A stretch of 64,000 nt of DNA from Azotimanducus chitobiosivorans (GTDB lineage: Bacteria > Pseudomonadota > Gammaproteobacteria > Pseudomonadales > Azotimanducaceae). Where the stretch lies: the NCBI GenBank assembly GCA_965200235.1, contig OZ241339.1, positions 2,976,001 through 3,040,000 of the forward strand, in the 5' to 3' direction. Made by a program: the position numbers and the translations under genes. This document shows, one piece after another, positions 1 to 9,910 of this stretch. The notes under the pieces were generated by a model. It saw nothing but the letters and a program-made list of their open reading frames with translations, was not told where the DNA came from and did not search any database. Position 1 is the first letter of the stretch. The number at the start of each line of letters is the position of its first letter.

Positions 1-10
1 ACCGGATGAT

Positions 11-982
11 GTGCTAAACCGATACTCCGTCTACTACAGACGAGCACTATCTTTAGATCAGATAGCAGAGTCTTCTCATTACTCCGTTTTCCTCTCCGGA
101 TACAATTTGAGTGAGCGCGTAAATCAGGTGTTCAATGCAGTCCAAGCGAAGCGAAAAGTATGGATTGTTCATCAAGAATATGGCTTCGGCTCCCAAGACT
201 TGAAGGAAGCCAAGCTCGGTGACTTTTTAGAAACAACCCAGGGTGAAGACGAGTCGGAATCCTGTGAGCGCGTTTTGCAGCATGTCTTCGGGAACAACTC
301 GCCCGATCCCAACGAGGCCGTCTGTATAGATTTGACCGGTCTCATGCGTCCCCATTTAATGCATTTAGTCCTTCGTCTTCGTTGGATGGGCATATCCCAG
401 TTTGACTGCATTTATTCAGAGCCAGTGAGTTACGCAAGAAGAGAGCAGACGAGGTTCGGGACAGGAGGTGTCCGCGAGACTCGTCAAATCCGGGGCTTTG
501 AAGGCGTGGCGACTCCAGATTCATCCGATGATCTCATGGTTATTGGTGCAGGCTACGATGACAAGCTGATATCCGAGGTCGCCCAGAATAAGGATTCAGC
601 TCAAAAACTCGTCGTCTTGGGGTTCCCCTCTCTTCGAGCAGACATGTATCAGCAGAATCTCCTGCGAGTGGCCAAAGCCTCTGATGTTTTGGGCGATGTG
701 CCGCGGAGATGGCAGTACTTCGCTCCAGCTAACGATCCATTCGCTACCGCAGGAGTCCTCTCAAGCTTGGCCAAGGAGCATATGGCACAGAGAAAAGACG
801 CCAACTTGTACTTGTCCCCGCTGGCAACCAAAGCCCAAGCCCTCGGGTTCGCACTTTTCTTTGCCTTTGAAGGCGAGCAATGGAACACGAGCATAATCTT
901 CCCCTTCAGCAACGCATACGATCAAGAAACCGGCCTCGGACTTGCGAGAACTTGGCGTTATGTTGTGGAGTTTCCAACGTAG
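11..982 (+). CDS. Unrecognised 323-aa protein
   Basis: A soluble-looking protein with no signal peptide or membrane segment that I can see. It begins with GTG and ends with TAG. The reading frame is open to the left edge of the window, so the true start may lie upstream and the gene may be 5'-partial. The middle contains hydrophobic beta-like stretches (VCIDLTGLM, DLMVIGAGYDD, KLVVLGFPS), which suggests an alpha/beta fold, but I do not recognise the family. It lies upstream of the giant adhesin with a 460-base gap, so it is probably in a separate transcript. The island context makes a defence-related or regulatory role possible, but nothing in the sequence shows it. Confidence 0.7.
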   Translation: MLNRYSVYYRRALSLDQIAESSHYSVFLSGYNLSERVNQVFNAVQAKRKVWIVHQEYGFGSQDLKEAKLGDFLETTQGEDESESCERVLQHVFGNNSPDPNEAVCIDLTGLMRPHLMHLVLRLRWMGISQFDCIYSEPVSYARREQTRFGTGGVRETRQIRGFEGVATPDSSDDLMVIGAGYDDKLISEVAQNKDSAQKLVVLGFPSLRADMYQQNLLRVAKASDVLGDVPRRWQYFAPANDPFATAGVLSSLAKEHMAQRKDANLYLSPLATKAQALGFALFFAFEGEQWNTSIIFPFSNAYDQETGLGLARTWRYVVEFPT

Positions 983-1446
983 AGCCCTTATGGGATGCCC
1001 CCCATCCCCCCAACACTCAGCAACCCCCAACACACCACCAAACCCCAATCAACACACAGCACACCCCCCTTCCACGCCAAGAATTCCCCTTCATTCCGTA
1101 GAAATCAAGATTTTCTCGCGTGAACACTTGACAACCACAGAGAAAAGTCTGAACATGCGCACCATCTTTAGGACATGATCTGCTTAAAGGCAACTTTGCT
1201 TCGGCACACAAATAACCTGAAGGTGCGAAGTGTCGTCTGGGTGGGGGATAGCAATTGCTTGCAATCTTCGCAACAGTTCGTTTTCCTTCGTGCAGAAGGT
1301 TCCGGTAACTTTTGGGAAATGCTATGAGCAGTAATGCGACGGCAATGCTATTATTTATTGCGCGATGTACCTACAATGTGCTTTAATCCCCAATTGTTGG
1401 GACACCTCCGTCATGCCAATCAACCTCGTAACTTGGAGTCAACACC
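983..1446. promoter_or_regulatory. Leader region of the left adhesin gene
   Basis: This gene-free stretch is clearly AT-richer than the gene it precedes and should hold the promoter of the 2309-aa adhesin. A perfect TTGACA lies at 1128-1133, but the hexamer 17 bases downstream (GAACAT) is a poor -10 box. A TATTAT at about 1348 is another possible -10 without a clear -35. The ribosome binding site is clearer: GGAG at 1435-1438, eight bases before the ATG at 1447. The segment is absent from the right adhesin copy, which makes this the only visible expression site for the pair. Confidence 0.4.
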
Positions 1447-4400
1447 ATGAATAGTGACGTAACCACGCACTCTGCTGCAGCGAGCCAAGAGCGCCCCGAA
1501 GATCGGGCGCTTAGGTTCCAAGTCACAAACGTTTCCCTCGTCCAGAACGGGCAGGGAACCGTCCGCGGCCTTTCACTCGCCACCCTCGCGGCCACGCTCG
1601 CGGCCTGCGGCGGCGGCGGCTCCGGCGGCCCGGCGGCGCCCCCACCCGCCCCCGAGCCCGAGCCCGAGAACAACCCGCCCACCGCGGCCGCGGCCACCGC
1701 CACCGCCACCGAGGACGGCGACCCCGCCTCCGGCGACGCCGTCGGCTCCGACGAGGACGGCGACGACCTCACCTACTCCGTCTCCAAGCAGGGCGAACTC
1801 GGCACCCTCGCCCTCGCCGACGACGGCAAGTGGACCTACACCATCACCGACTCACCCCAGATCCAGGCGCTCGGCGCCGCCGCCACCCTCACCGACACCG
1901 CCGAAATCCAGGTCAGCGACGGCGAGGACTCCGCCACCGCCACCGTCACCATCACCATCCAGGGCGCCAACGACGCGCCCACCGCCGAAGCCGGCGCCGC
2001 CGAAGTCACCGCCGGCGACGCCGCGACCGCGCAGGGCAGCCTCAACGCCACGGACGTCGACGAGGGCGACACCCACACCTTCGCCGTCACCAGGGAACCC
2101 GCCCACGGCACGCTCACGGTCGACGCCGCCGGCGACTGGACCTACGCGCTCAACGACGGCGACCCCGCCGTCCGCGCCCTCGGCCACGGCGAGACCGCCA
2201 CCGACTCCGGCGAGGTCACCGCCACCGACAGCAGCGGCGCCGACAACGCCACCGCCGCCGCCGAAGTCACCGTCACCATCACCGGCATCGTCGACGCGCC
2301 CGCCGTCTCCGCCCCGGCCGGCGTCGAAGAGAACGACGCCACCGAGCGCCCCCTCGCCGAGGTGACCTCCCCCGACGACGGCGTCACGTTCGCCGTGGAC
2401 AACCCCAAGTTCGAGGTCCAGACGGTCGGCTCCACGGCGTCGCTCAAGCTCAAGGCCGGCGAGTCCCTCGATTTCGAGTCCGACGCCGACGAGGACGGCA
2501 ACGTCACCCTCATGGTCACCGCCACCGACGACGAAGGCAACACGTCCGCGCCCACGCCCGTCACGGTCGCCGTCACCAACGTCAACGAGGCCCCGTCGGT
2601 CGTGGCGCAGGCGATGACCGTGGACGCGGCGAAGGCCGACGAAATCGACCCCGACCTCACGATCCCCGAAAACTCCGACGGCAAGGCGCCGGGCGCCGTC
2701 GTCGCCCACATCGCCGTGTCCGACCCCGACGCAGGCGACTCCCTCACCGTCGCCGTCTCCGACGACGACCGCTTCGAGGTCATCGACGCCCACGGCGAGA
2801 AGTGGCTCAAGCTCAAGGAGGGCCAGTCCCTCGACCACGAGGGCGAACCCACCATCGAAGTCACACTCACCGCCACCGACGACGGCGACCCGGCGATGTC
2901 CGGCACCCACAAGGTGACGATCACCGTCACCGACGCCAACGACGCGCCGTCGATCACCGTCCAGAAGGCCACCGTGCCCGAGGCCAAGGCCGCCGAAATC
3001 GACCCCGACCTCACGATCCCCGAGGACTCCGACGGCTCCATCCCCGGCGCCGTCGTCGCCCACATCGCCGTGTCCGACCCCGACGCAGGCGACACCCACA
3101 CCGTCACCGCCTCCGACGACCGCTTCGAGGTCATCGACGCCCACGGCCAGAAGTGGCTCAAGCTCAAGGAGGGCGCCAAGCTCGACCACGAGACGGAAGG
3201 CACCATCGAAGTCACCGTCACCGTGACCGACCAGGACGGCCTGTCCGATTCCATGCCGGTGACGGTCACCGTCACCGACGCCGACGAAGCCCCGTCCGCG
3301 CCGAAGCCGGGCAGCGGCACGGCGAACATCAACGAGAACTTCCTCGGCGCCTCCATCACCACGGTGGGGGGCAGCGTCGACCCCGAAGGCGACGACATCA
3401 CCTACCGGGTCGACAACCCCGACTTCGAGATCACCGGCGACGGCATCCTCAAGCTCAGGGACGGCGCCTCCCTCGACTTCGAGGAGCAGCCCACCGTCAC
3501 CGTCAACCTCACCGCCGTCGACTCCAAAGGCAACGTCTCCGAACCCACCCCCGTGACCGTCACCGTCGGCGACCTCCACGAGAACGCCGCGCCTTCCGTC
3601 GCGGTCGCCCCCGGCCAGGACCTCACCGTCCAGGAGACCGGCAGCGCGGAAGCCGGCGCCCTGCTCATCGAACTCGAGACCAGCGACGACGACGCCGACG
3701 ACACCCACACCGTCACCGTCGCCGGCGACGACCGCTTCGAGACCCGCGAGGCCGACGACGGCACCTGGTCACTCGTCCTCAAGGAGGGCGCCTCCCTCGA
3801 CCACGAGGACGGCGACGGCACCATCACCCTCACCCTCACCGCCGCCGACGACGGCGACCCCGCCGCGTCAGGCACGGCCGAGGTGGTGATCGAAGTCACC
3901 GACGCCAACGAAGCACCGACCGTCACCGTCACCGGCGGCGCCACCGTCCCCAACGACGACATGACCGTGTCCAGCCTGTCCGTGGACGAGAACGCGCCGG
4001 GCAGCGCCCTGCCGCCCCTCGCGCTCATCACCCTCACCGACCCCGACGACGGCGAGGCCCTCAAAGGCCAGGCCGCCGCCGACAAGATCACCATCACCGG
4101 CGAGCAGGCCGACAAGTTCAGAATCAAGCTCGACCCCGAGGACGGCCTCTGGCTCGCCCTCAGGGACGACGAATCCCTCGACCACGAGACCGCCGCGACC
4201 ATCGACCTCACCGTCACCTTCGAGGACAAGGGCGGACTGACCGCCTCCGCCTCCGCCACCGTCACCGTCAGCGACGTCAACGAGAAGCCCTTCGTCACGG
4301 ACGACGACATGGGCAACCCCAGGACGCTCCCCCCCGTCTTCGCCACCGTCGGCGAAGACATCGACATCACCGTCCACCTCGCCGGCCTCTTCGACGACCC

Positions 4401-7400
4401 CGACGACGACGACGGCACCTTCAAGTACTCCCTGCGGACCGACCCGGGCCTGCGCAAGAGCGGCGACACCACCGACAAGGGCCAGCTCGGGTTCGAACTC
4501 AGCATCGAGCGCGGCACCGACGACGACGACAAGGAGACAATCACCGGAACGATCAGCAGCGACGGCAGCATCTGGTCGAACCACCTGCCCGGCACCTTCG
4601 ACATCACCGTCGTGGCCACCGACGACGACGACGACAACCCCCTCCCCGGCGAAACCACCTTCCACATCATCCTCGACGACGGCGACGACGACATCACCGC
4701 CATCCACCTCTACCATCCGGCGGACGCCGACGGCGACGAGGCGCGCAACGTCGACTACGAAGTGGACGTGGACGAGAACGACGCCTCGGAGGTCATATTC
4801 GGGCGCATCAGGGTGGTGGACCAGGACAGCGCCGATCATCCACACGGCCAGCACGAGGTGACGGTCGACAACAAGAAATTCGAGATCAAGGAGGACGCCG
4901 ACGGCGGCTTCTGGCTGGCGCTGAAGGCGGGCAACGCGCTCGACCATGAAACGGATGATCCGATCGAACTCACGATCACCGCCAAGCCCATGACGGTGGA
5001 TTCCGAGGGCAAGATTGTCGTGAACAAGGACGCGACCACGCACGAGACGCAGACAGTCGAAGTGATCGTGAACGATGTCAACGACGCGCCCAAGGCCATC
5101 AAGAACCCGGGCAACTGGTGGGTCATCGTGGACGACGAGGAACACGACAAGGACGATGTCGACGCTGGCGATTGGCTGAGCTTCCGGCTCGAAATGGACG
5201 ACGGCGACGACTCCACCACCGAGTATCCGGCGTTCACCGACGAGGACGACGGCAAGAACGGCGACCTCAGGTACGAGCTGGTCAACGCCCCCGACTGGCT
5301 CGAGATCGACGACGAGACCGGCGTCATCCGGAACAAGGCCAAGATGCTCGCCCCGGAATCCGGCGGCACCTACCGGGTCACCGTCGAGGCCACCGACAAC
5401 GAGGGCGCCGACGACGGCCTCTCCGACCAGTTCACCTTCCAGCTCGTGGTGGCCTTCAGCGGCGCTGATGACGACGACAACCTATACCAGGACAACGACG
5501 AGCCCCAGCTCTCGCGCGGCACGGTGAATGATATACGGGAGAACCCCAAGGATGGCGTCTTGGTCGCCACCTTCACGGTGCGCGACGACGACAGCGCTTT
5601 GGTGGGCCATCCCTTCGCGCCGCGCATGCCCGAAATCACGGGTGTCGTCAACAACGACGATGAAGACGACACCAATAACGACGACGGCACTGCAGAAGAT
5701 CGGTCGGGCTACTCAACCGCGTTCAAGATCGAACATGCCTCCGGCAACAGCTACCGGATCGTGACCACGAAAGACGCCGGTGAGCTGCTCGACTACGAGA
5801 CCGTCGAGGACATCACGATTTCCTTGTCGGTGGAGGACGGCACCGGAGCGTCGGACACGCTGGATATCAGCGTTGACATCGACAATGTCAACGAGGCGCC
5901 GGTCAAGGCTTCGGGTTATGCAGGGGCGGGCAACACCGCCGTTGCAGTAGAGCAGTCGGCGGCAGGAAAGCGGTACCTCTGGATCAATCTATACGACTTC
6001 TGGGAGGATCTGGACGAACGCCAGGACGACGACGACCTCACGTTCACAGCTACCACGAACGTGCCGTGGATCAAGGTGCTGCACCGGCCGCAAAAGTGGG
6101 AGGATCTTGAGGAAGGCAAGGACGACGACGATGACGACGACGATGTGACTTGGGGCACGATCGTTACCGGCACCGGTGACGATCAAGTTACCGTTGTCGC
6201 CGATGATGCAGGCGGCACGCCGGATGACGATGATTTTGTAGTAGTTTTCGAGATCGACCGCACCAAGGCCAACAACAAGCAGGCGGATGTCGCCGCGGGC
6301 GGCACCATCACGCTCACCGCCAGGGACGAAGGCGGCGCGATCGCGGCGAAGCCGGAAACCATCAAGGTCAACGTCACCGACGAGAACCTGGACATCGGCG
6401 CGAACGAGAAGGCCGTCACCCTGTCCGGCTCAACGCGCGAGGGTGCCACGCTTAAGGCCCGTTTCGACGAGACCAAGGACCCCGACCTGGTGGGCGATCC
6501 CGAAGCCTACCAGGTCGTCTACACTTGGTCTGCTGGCGCAAGTTCGGACGGAACCGGCGGCACGGTTCGCCAAGCCGGCTTGAGCGACAGCTACACGATG
6601 ACGCAAGCCGATGTGGGCATGTACATCAACGTGGCCGTCACCTACCGCGAGCTGCTGCCGGCAGGCACGACCATGGACTTCGGCACGGGCGCCGCGCAGA
6701 CTGGCGGCTCGGCTGTCACGACTGGCACGGTGCGCAACGCCCAGGATGACGGCGAGGCTCACTTCAACATCCTCACCAACGGCAGCACCGGCCTGACCGC
6801 CGAGGTCCGAATCATCGACGAGGACGGCGTTCCAAACGCGGGCGAAACCGGCGCTCCGGTGTACACCTGGCAGCAGTCGGCGAACGGCGTGAGCGGATGG
6901 GAAGTCGCCGATGGAGACGATGTCACCACCGACCAAATCTTGACGCTGGCGAACGGCAACGGCTTGTACTACCGCCTAGTGGTCACCTACACCGACGAGC
7001 AGGGCGGGACCGAGCGCATCGCCAGCGATGGGGTCAAAGTGGGCGACGTGGCAGCGCTTGCTGACACAGCCACGCCCTCTCTGACTGGCCAGTGGGTGAT
7101 TGGCGGCACGCAGCGTGTGAACGCCCCCGAGGTGAAGGACGTGACCGTGGGCGTGCAGTGGCAGATGCGGATGAACGCGGGAACCGTCGAAGACCCCGAG
7201 TTCTACTGGGTGGACATCGCCGGCGCCACCGGCAGGACGCTGGCCATCACCTCCGATTACGCGGGCGCAAGCTTGCGCGTCGTGGTCACCCACTCAGACA
7301 AGGCTGGCATCACATCCACAACGATCCTGCCTTCTTCTACAGGGCAGGCGATCAGCGACACCATCACCAACACGGCGCCAAGGGCGACGATGACCGAAGA

Positions 7401-8376
7401 CTACGAGATCGAGGCACAGATCGATGACACGAAGGGCGTGGTGGTGACCAAGGTCACGCACCCCGTTCCGGTGGCCACGCTGTTCGATGACCTCGACGGC
7501 GATACGCTCACTTACACGGTGACAGCAGGGCCGGGAACTGATTTAGTCCCCACAGTTGCCTCCGATCCGAAGAGCGGAGCGATCTGGATCAGCGCCGACG
7601 ATGCGGGCCTCCTGTCGTTCGACGCGAACACCGGCGAGCTGATCTACGTCACCGACGAGAAAGGCAGCCACGGCGGCGATGATACGGACGGCGGCGGCAA
7701 TGTCGTTTCGCTCACGATCCAAGCCAGCGACGGAACGGCTCAGGCAACGACCGACGTGGACATCCGCCTCAACGTCAAGCCTACCGATATCATGGTCGAC
7801 CATTCGTCTGACACCTCAGTCGTGGAGGGCGAGAAAATCTCGGCCAACACGACCGTCGCGACGCTGAACGTGGAGGACGAAAACTCTGGAAGCCACAAGT
7901 TCGGCACCCACAAGGTGACGGTGGACGACGATCGCTTCCAAGTAGTGAAGGACACCGACACCGACGGCAGCACTTGGCTCCTGCAAGTGAAGAAGGACGC
8001 GGTGTTCGAATTCATGGAAGTGGACGACAAGAACATGCCGCTGCCCTTGGACACAGCGCAGAACGTGAAGGTCAAGCTCACCGCCACCGACGGCGGCGAC
8101 AAGAAGGCCACCTTCACCATCATGAGAGACGGCAAGGAAGTCGAAGTCGATTACAAGGAGATCACCGTCACCGCGCTGGACATCACCAACGCCACCAAGG
8201 ACGATGCCGACGCCCCGGTGCCCGCTGCTGAAATCCCCGGCCTTGACGACGACGCTGACGATGGCGAAGCCGACGAGAGGGTTGACGGCAGCGGCGACGA
8301 GGATGTGGACGGCGGCTGGAAGCCAGCGGAGGACATGATGAGCAGCATCGCAATGTTGGATGACGGCCTCTTCTAG
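1447..8376 (+). CDS. Giant lipobox-containing VCBS/cadherin-like repeat adhesin (expressed copy)
   Basis: A 2309-aa Asp/Thr-rich surface protein. After an unusually long 53-residue leader comes a short hydrophobic segment and a lipobox-like LAAC with Cys54, followed by a Gly-rich linker. Residues about 62-280 are two VCBS-type repeats (DGKWTYT and DAAGDWTYAL signatures). To about residue 960 run roughly 100-residue cadherin-like repeats with a recurring SLDHE motif and TVTVTD-type strand ends. The rest is more diverse and very acidic, with an Asp run near residues 1558-1566, typical of Ca2+ binding. The protein ends SSIAMLDDGLF, shared with the other copy. The first 2.4 kb is extremely GC-rich with almost only C/G third positions; the 3' half has ordinary codon use. 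Start chosen for its GGAG at eight bases. Adhesion function is inferred from the repeats. Confidence 0.9.
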   Translation: MNSDVTTHSAAASQERPEDRALRFQVTNVSLVQNGQGTVRGLSLATLAATLAACGGGGSGGPAAPPPAPEPEPENNPPTAAAATATATEDGDPASGDAVGSDEDGDDLTYSVSKQGELGTLALADDGKWTYTITDSPQIQALGAAATLTDTAEIQVSDGEDSATATVTITIQGANDAPTAEAGAAEVTAGDAATAQGSLNATDVDEGDTHTFAVTREPAHGTLTVDAAGDWTYALNDGDPAVRALGHGETATDSGEVTATDSSGADNATAAAEVTVTITGIVDAPAVSAPAGVEENDATERPLAEVTSPDDGVTFAVDNPKFEVQTVGSTASLKLKAGESLDFESDADEDGNVTLMVTATDDEGNTSAPTPVTVAVTNVNEAPSVVAQAMTVDAAKADEIDPDLTIPENSDGKAPGAVVAHIAVSDPDAGDSLTVAVSDDDRFEVIDAHGEKWLKLKEGQSLDHEGEPTIEVTLTATDDGDPAMSGTHKVTITVTDANDAPSITVQKATVPEAKAAEIDPDLTIPEDSDGSIPGAVVAHIAVSDPDAGDTHTVTASDDRFEVIDAHGQKWLKLKEGAKLDHETEGTIEVTVTVTDQDGLSDSMPVTVTVTDADEAPSAPKPGSGTANINENFLGASITTVGGSVDPEGDDITYRVDNPDFEITGDGILKLRDGASLDFEEQPTVTVNLTAVDSKGNVSEPTPVTVTVGDLHENAAPSVAVAPGQDLTVQETGSAEAGALLIELETSDDDADDTHTVTVAGDDRFETREADDGTWSLVLKEGASLDHEDGDGTITLTLTAADDGDPAASGTAEVVIEVTDANEAPTVTVTGGATVPNDDMTVSSLSVDENAPGSALPPLALITLTDPDDGEALKGQAAADKITITGEQADKFRIKLDPEDGLWLALRDDESLDHETAATIDLTVTFEDKGGLTASASATVTVSDVNEKPFVTDDDMGNPRTLPPVFATVGEDIDITVHLAGLFDDPDDDDGTFKYSLRTDPGLRKSGDTTDKGQLGFELSIERGTDDDDKETITGTISSDGSIWSNHLPGTFDITVVATDDDDDNPLPGETTFHIILDDGDDDITAIHLYHPADADGDEARNVDYEVDVDENDASEVIFGRIRVVDQDSADHPHGQHEVTVDNKKFEIKEDADGGFWLALKAGNALDHETDDPIELTITAKPMTVDSEGKIVVNKDATTHETQTVEVIVNDVNDAPKAIKNPGNWWVIVDDEEHDKDDVDAGDWLSFRLEMDDGDDSTTEYPAFTDEDDGKNGDLRYELVNAPDWLEIDDETGVIRNKAKMLAPESGGTYRVTVEATDNEGADDGLSDQFTFQLVVAFSGADDDDNLYQDNDEPQLSRGTVNDIRENPKDGVLVATFTVRDDDSALVGHPFAPRMPEITGVVNNDDEDDTNNDDGTAEDRSGYSTAFKIEHASGNSYRIVTTKDAGELLDYETVEDITISLSVEDGTGASDTLDISVDIDNVNEAPVKASGYAGAGNTAVAVEQSAAGKRYLWINLYDFWEDLDERQDDDDLTFTATTNVPWIKVLHRPQKWEDLEEGKDDDDDDDDVTWGTIVTGTGDDQVTVVADDAGGTPDDDDFVVVFEIDRTKANNKQADVAAGGTITLTARDEGGAIAAKPETIKVNVTDENLDIGANEKAVTLSGSTREGATLKARFDETKDPDLVGDPEAYQVVYTWSAGASSDGTGGTVRQAGLSDSYTMTQADVGMYINVAVTYRELLPAGTTMDFGTGAAQTGGSAVTTGTVRNAQDDGEAHFNILTNGSTGLTAEVRIIDEDGVPNAGETGAPVYTWQQSANGVSGWEVADGDDVTTDQILTLANGNGLYYRLVVTYTDEQGGTERIASDGVKVGDVAALADTATPSLTGQWVIGGTQRVNAPEVKDVTVGVQWQMRMNAGTVEDPEFYWVDIAGATGRTLAITSDYAGASLRVVVTHSDKAGITSTTILPSSTGQAISDTITNTAPRATMTEDYEIEAQIDDTKGVVVTKVTHPVPVATLFDDLDGDTLTYTVTAGPGTDLVPTVASDPKSGAIWISADDAGLLSFDANTGELIYVTDEKGSHGGDDTDGGGNVVSLTIQASDGTAQATTDVDIRLNVKPTDIMVDHSSDTSVVEGEKISANTTVATLNVEDENSGSHKFGTHKVTVDDDRFQVVKDTDTDGSTWLLQVKKDAVFEFMEVDDKNMPLPLDTAQNVKVKLTATDGGDKKATFTIMRDGKEVEVDYKEITVTALDITNATKDDADAPVPAAEIPGLDDDADDGEADERVDGSGDEDVDGGWKPAEDMMSSIAMLDDGLF
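1574..3977 (+). repeat. 2404-bp inverted repeat, left arm
   Basis: This segment is repeated in inverse orientation at 33590-35993; position x here pairs with 37567 minus x. Conceptual translations of both strands in several frames are identical between the arms, and direct comparison at both ends fixes the boundaries. The left boundary falls at codon 43 of the adhesin, inside the hydrophobic part of the leader. The right boundary falls at codon 844, in frame in both copies. An arm this long and this similar is a good substrate for homologous recombination. Confidence 0.95.
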
Positions 8377-8693
8377 ACGAGGGGAAGAGGTCGCCTTTAG
8401 GATGGCGCGCCCTAGGGACGGGGGCGCACATCCAAAGGGCATCCAGCCCACCAACCGCAAAGCCGCCCGGCAGGAGCCCGGCGGCTTTTCTTTTGGGAAA
8501 CGAGCCACATGAAGCGGAGTCATCGTCGGCGCTCGGGCATGTCTTCAACAGTGATCATCACTGTCAAGAGATCGGACTCGGCGCTATCTGGGTCTGTAAC
8601 GGTGACGGCTACAGACGCTGGCGCAGTGAATCTCAGTTGCGAGGGGAGTTGGAAGATTCCTTGCTTGGAGCGGTTGTCGGGGTTGTCGATTGG
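8377..8693. other. Adhesin 3' trailer and gene-free stretch
   Basis: The first 110 bases or so after the adhesin stop are conserved, with scattered differences, behind the right adhesin as well (about 29170-29283, opposite strand). The duplicated unit therefore includes the trailer and terminator. From about 8500 to the end of the convergent Rpn gene I see only short open frames without recognisable content. The last 20-odd bases before 8694 are also present downstream of the second Rpn gene at about 25224-25245. Confidence 0.6.
8459..8494 (+). terminator. Rho-independent terminator of the left adhesin
   Basis: A GC-rich hairpin with arms AAAGCCGCC and GGCGGCTTT is followed by TTCTTTT, about 80 bases after the adhesin stop codon. 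The left side of the stem is A-rich, so it could also serve transcription from the opposite side, where the Rpn gene ends. The same hairpin follows the right adhesin copy. Confidence 0.8.
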
Positions 8694-9698
8694 CTAGTGA
8701 GCGCCGCGTCCGTTCGGAATCTTTGCGAGCAGCTCCTCTTCGCTCGCGCAGTCCACAATCCAGTCCGAGACTTGCTCGAATTCCGCCGCACTACTCAAGC
8801 TCGCAAGATGCTCGCCGAGGCTTTCGCCAGCGCGCTGGCCGAACCGGCGCGTCGCCAAGCGGCCAATCCAAGCGCGCTGTTCCTGCCGCAGCGTGCTTGT
8901 GGCTTGCTCGGCACCTCGCTCGATGCCTTGTTCGAAGCGCAGCTCCATAATATCCTTCTTTATTTCTTCCACCACATCGGGGAACTCTTCCATCCAGTTC
9001 ATCAGCACCTCCTTCCGGTCTGCTTCTTTGTATTTCCTCGGCCAGAGCACTTCGTACACCCACAGGGTCAGGTCGCGGCAGAACTCCCTGTCCGCCTCGC
9101 CCCACCGCCGCCGCGCCGCCTTCAAGACTTCCTTCGCCTCGGCGCTGCCCGGCGCGTTCGCCATCCTCACGATCAGGGACATGCGGCCGTCCCCGGAGTG
9201 TTGACTTGACGACAGCGCTCCCGCGTCGAGCAGAAGATAGCACTTCTCCGGCATGTACGCCAGCAGGCCGGGCGGACACTCCGTCGCCTCCCGCAGGCTG
9301 TGCACTGCCTTCCAGCGCGGCCGTCCGGTGTAGAACACCAGGGGGATGATCGCGGGCACGGCGTCTCCCCTTCGCTGGCAGTCCTCCCACAGCATCGCGC
9401 ACTGCACCGTCATCCGCGCCGCCATCGCCGCGTCGGGGGTGGACTGCGCTTCGATGAGCAGCAGGACGCGCGTGCCGTCCCGCAGGGCGAACTCCCACGC
9501 GATGTCGGCGCGGCGCAGCGCAAGCCTTGCATCGACGCGCTCTGCCGGGAAGCGCCTCAGCGTCGCCGCGTCGAACCCGGGCAGTAGCCCTTGCGGGAGG
9601 AAGCTCCGCAGCGTCTCCGCCACCACGTCGGCGCGGGCGAACAGTCGCTTCGCGATGCGGTCGTGTCCTTCGCGTACTTGGGTGTTGTCATCGGCCAT
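8694..9698 (-). CDS. Rpn family recombination-promoting nuclease (copy 1)
   Basis: A 335-aa member of the Rpn/YhgA-like family (PF04754, formerly called a putative transposase), with a DUF4351-like C-terminus. Visible hallmarks are the N-terminal HDRIAKRLFA segment, the PD-(D/E)XK core formed by the ADIAWEF strand and LLIEAQS (E-x-Q), and a Glu/Gln-rich helix before the C-terminal DUF4351-like region. Known family members are DNA endonucleases that stimulate RecA-independent recombination in E. coli. I start at the MADD methionine, preceded by AGAGG; a further 19 in-frame codons upstream look like leader. It converges on the giant adhesin and has a close paralogue at 25246-26274. The duplicated unit includes some 75 bases of upstream sequence. 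Confidence 0.88.
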   Translation of the reverse strand: MADDNTQVREGHDRIAKRLFARADVVAETLRSFLPQGLLPGFDAATLRRFPAERVDARLALRRADIAWEFALRDGTRVLLLIEAQSTPDAAMAARMTVQCAMLWEDCQRRGDAVPAIIPLVFYTGRPRWKAVHSLREATECPPGLLAYMPEKCYLLLDAGALSSSQHSGDGRMSLIVRMANAPGSAEAKEVLKAARRRWGEADREFCRDLTLWVYEVLWPRKYKEADRKEVLMNWMEEFPDVVEEIKKDIMELRFEQGIERGAEQATSTLRQEQRAWIGRLATRRFGQRAGESLGEHLASLSSAAEFEQVSDWIVDCASEEELLAKIPNGRGAH

Positions 9699-9910
9699 GC
9701 CTCTACTGTGACAGGAACTCGCGAGGATCGTGGTGCGACATTTACCAGACTTCATGTGGGAAGTCGGCGTTTCGGTGTGTGCGAGTTTTATGAATTGTTA
9801 GGCGCTGTCCCGGCAGCCAGAGCCATCCATCCAACGGAATGGGGTCAAGCCGCTCAATGGAGTGTGAGCGGGAGCGGATTTGCAGCTATGAATTTCTGTC
9901 GCGCAAGCGC

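Noticed and set aside
1852..3708. 618-codon antisense open frame, repeated at 33859-35715
   Set aside because: Low-complexity Gly/Val/Asp translation of the opposite strand of the repeat. I used it only to confirm identity of the two arms.
1830..4949. Very long Arg/His-rich open frame in another frame of the left adhesin (1039 codons)
   Set aside because: It results from the GC-rich codon pattern of the adhesin; the composition is nearly all Arg, His and Pro and the same shadow appears in the right copy.
5118..5468. Arg-rich frame in the variable part of the left adhesin
   Set aside because: Out-of-frame reading of the adhesin with no start signal or domain.
8509..8697. Short plus-strand frame after the left adhesin terminator
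   Set aside because: 62 codons, no recognised content and overlap with the 3' end of the Rpn gene.
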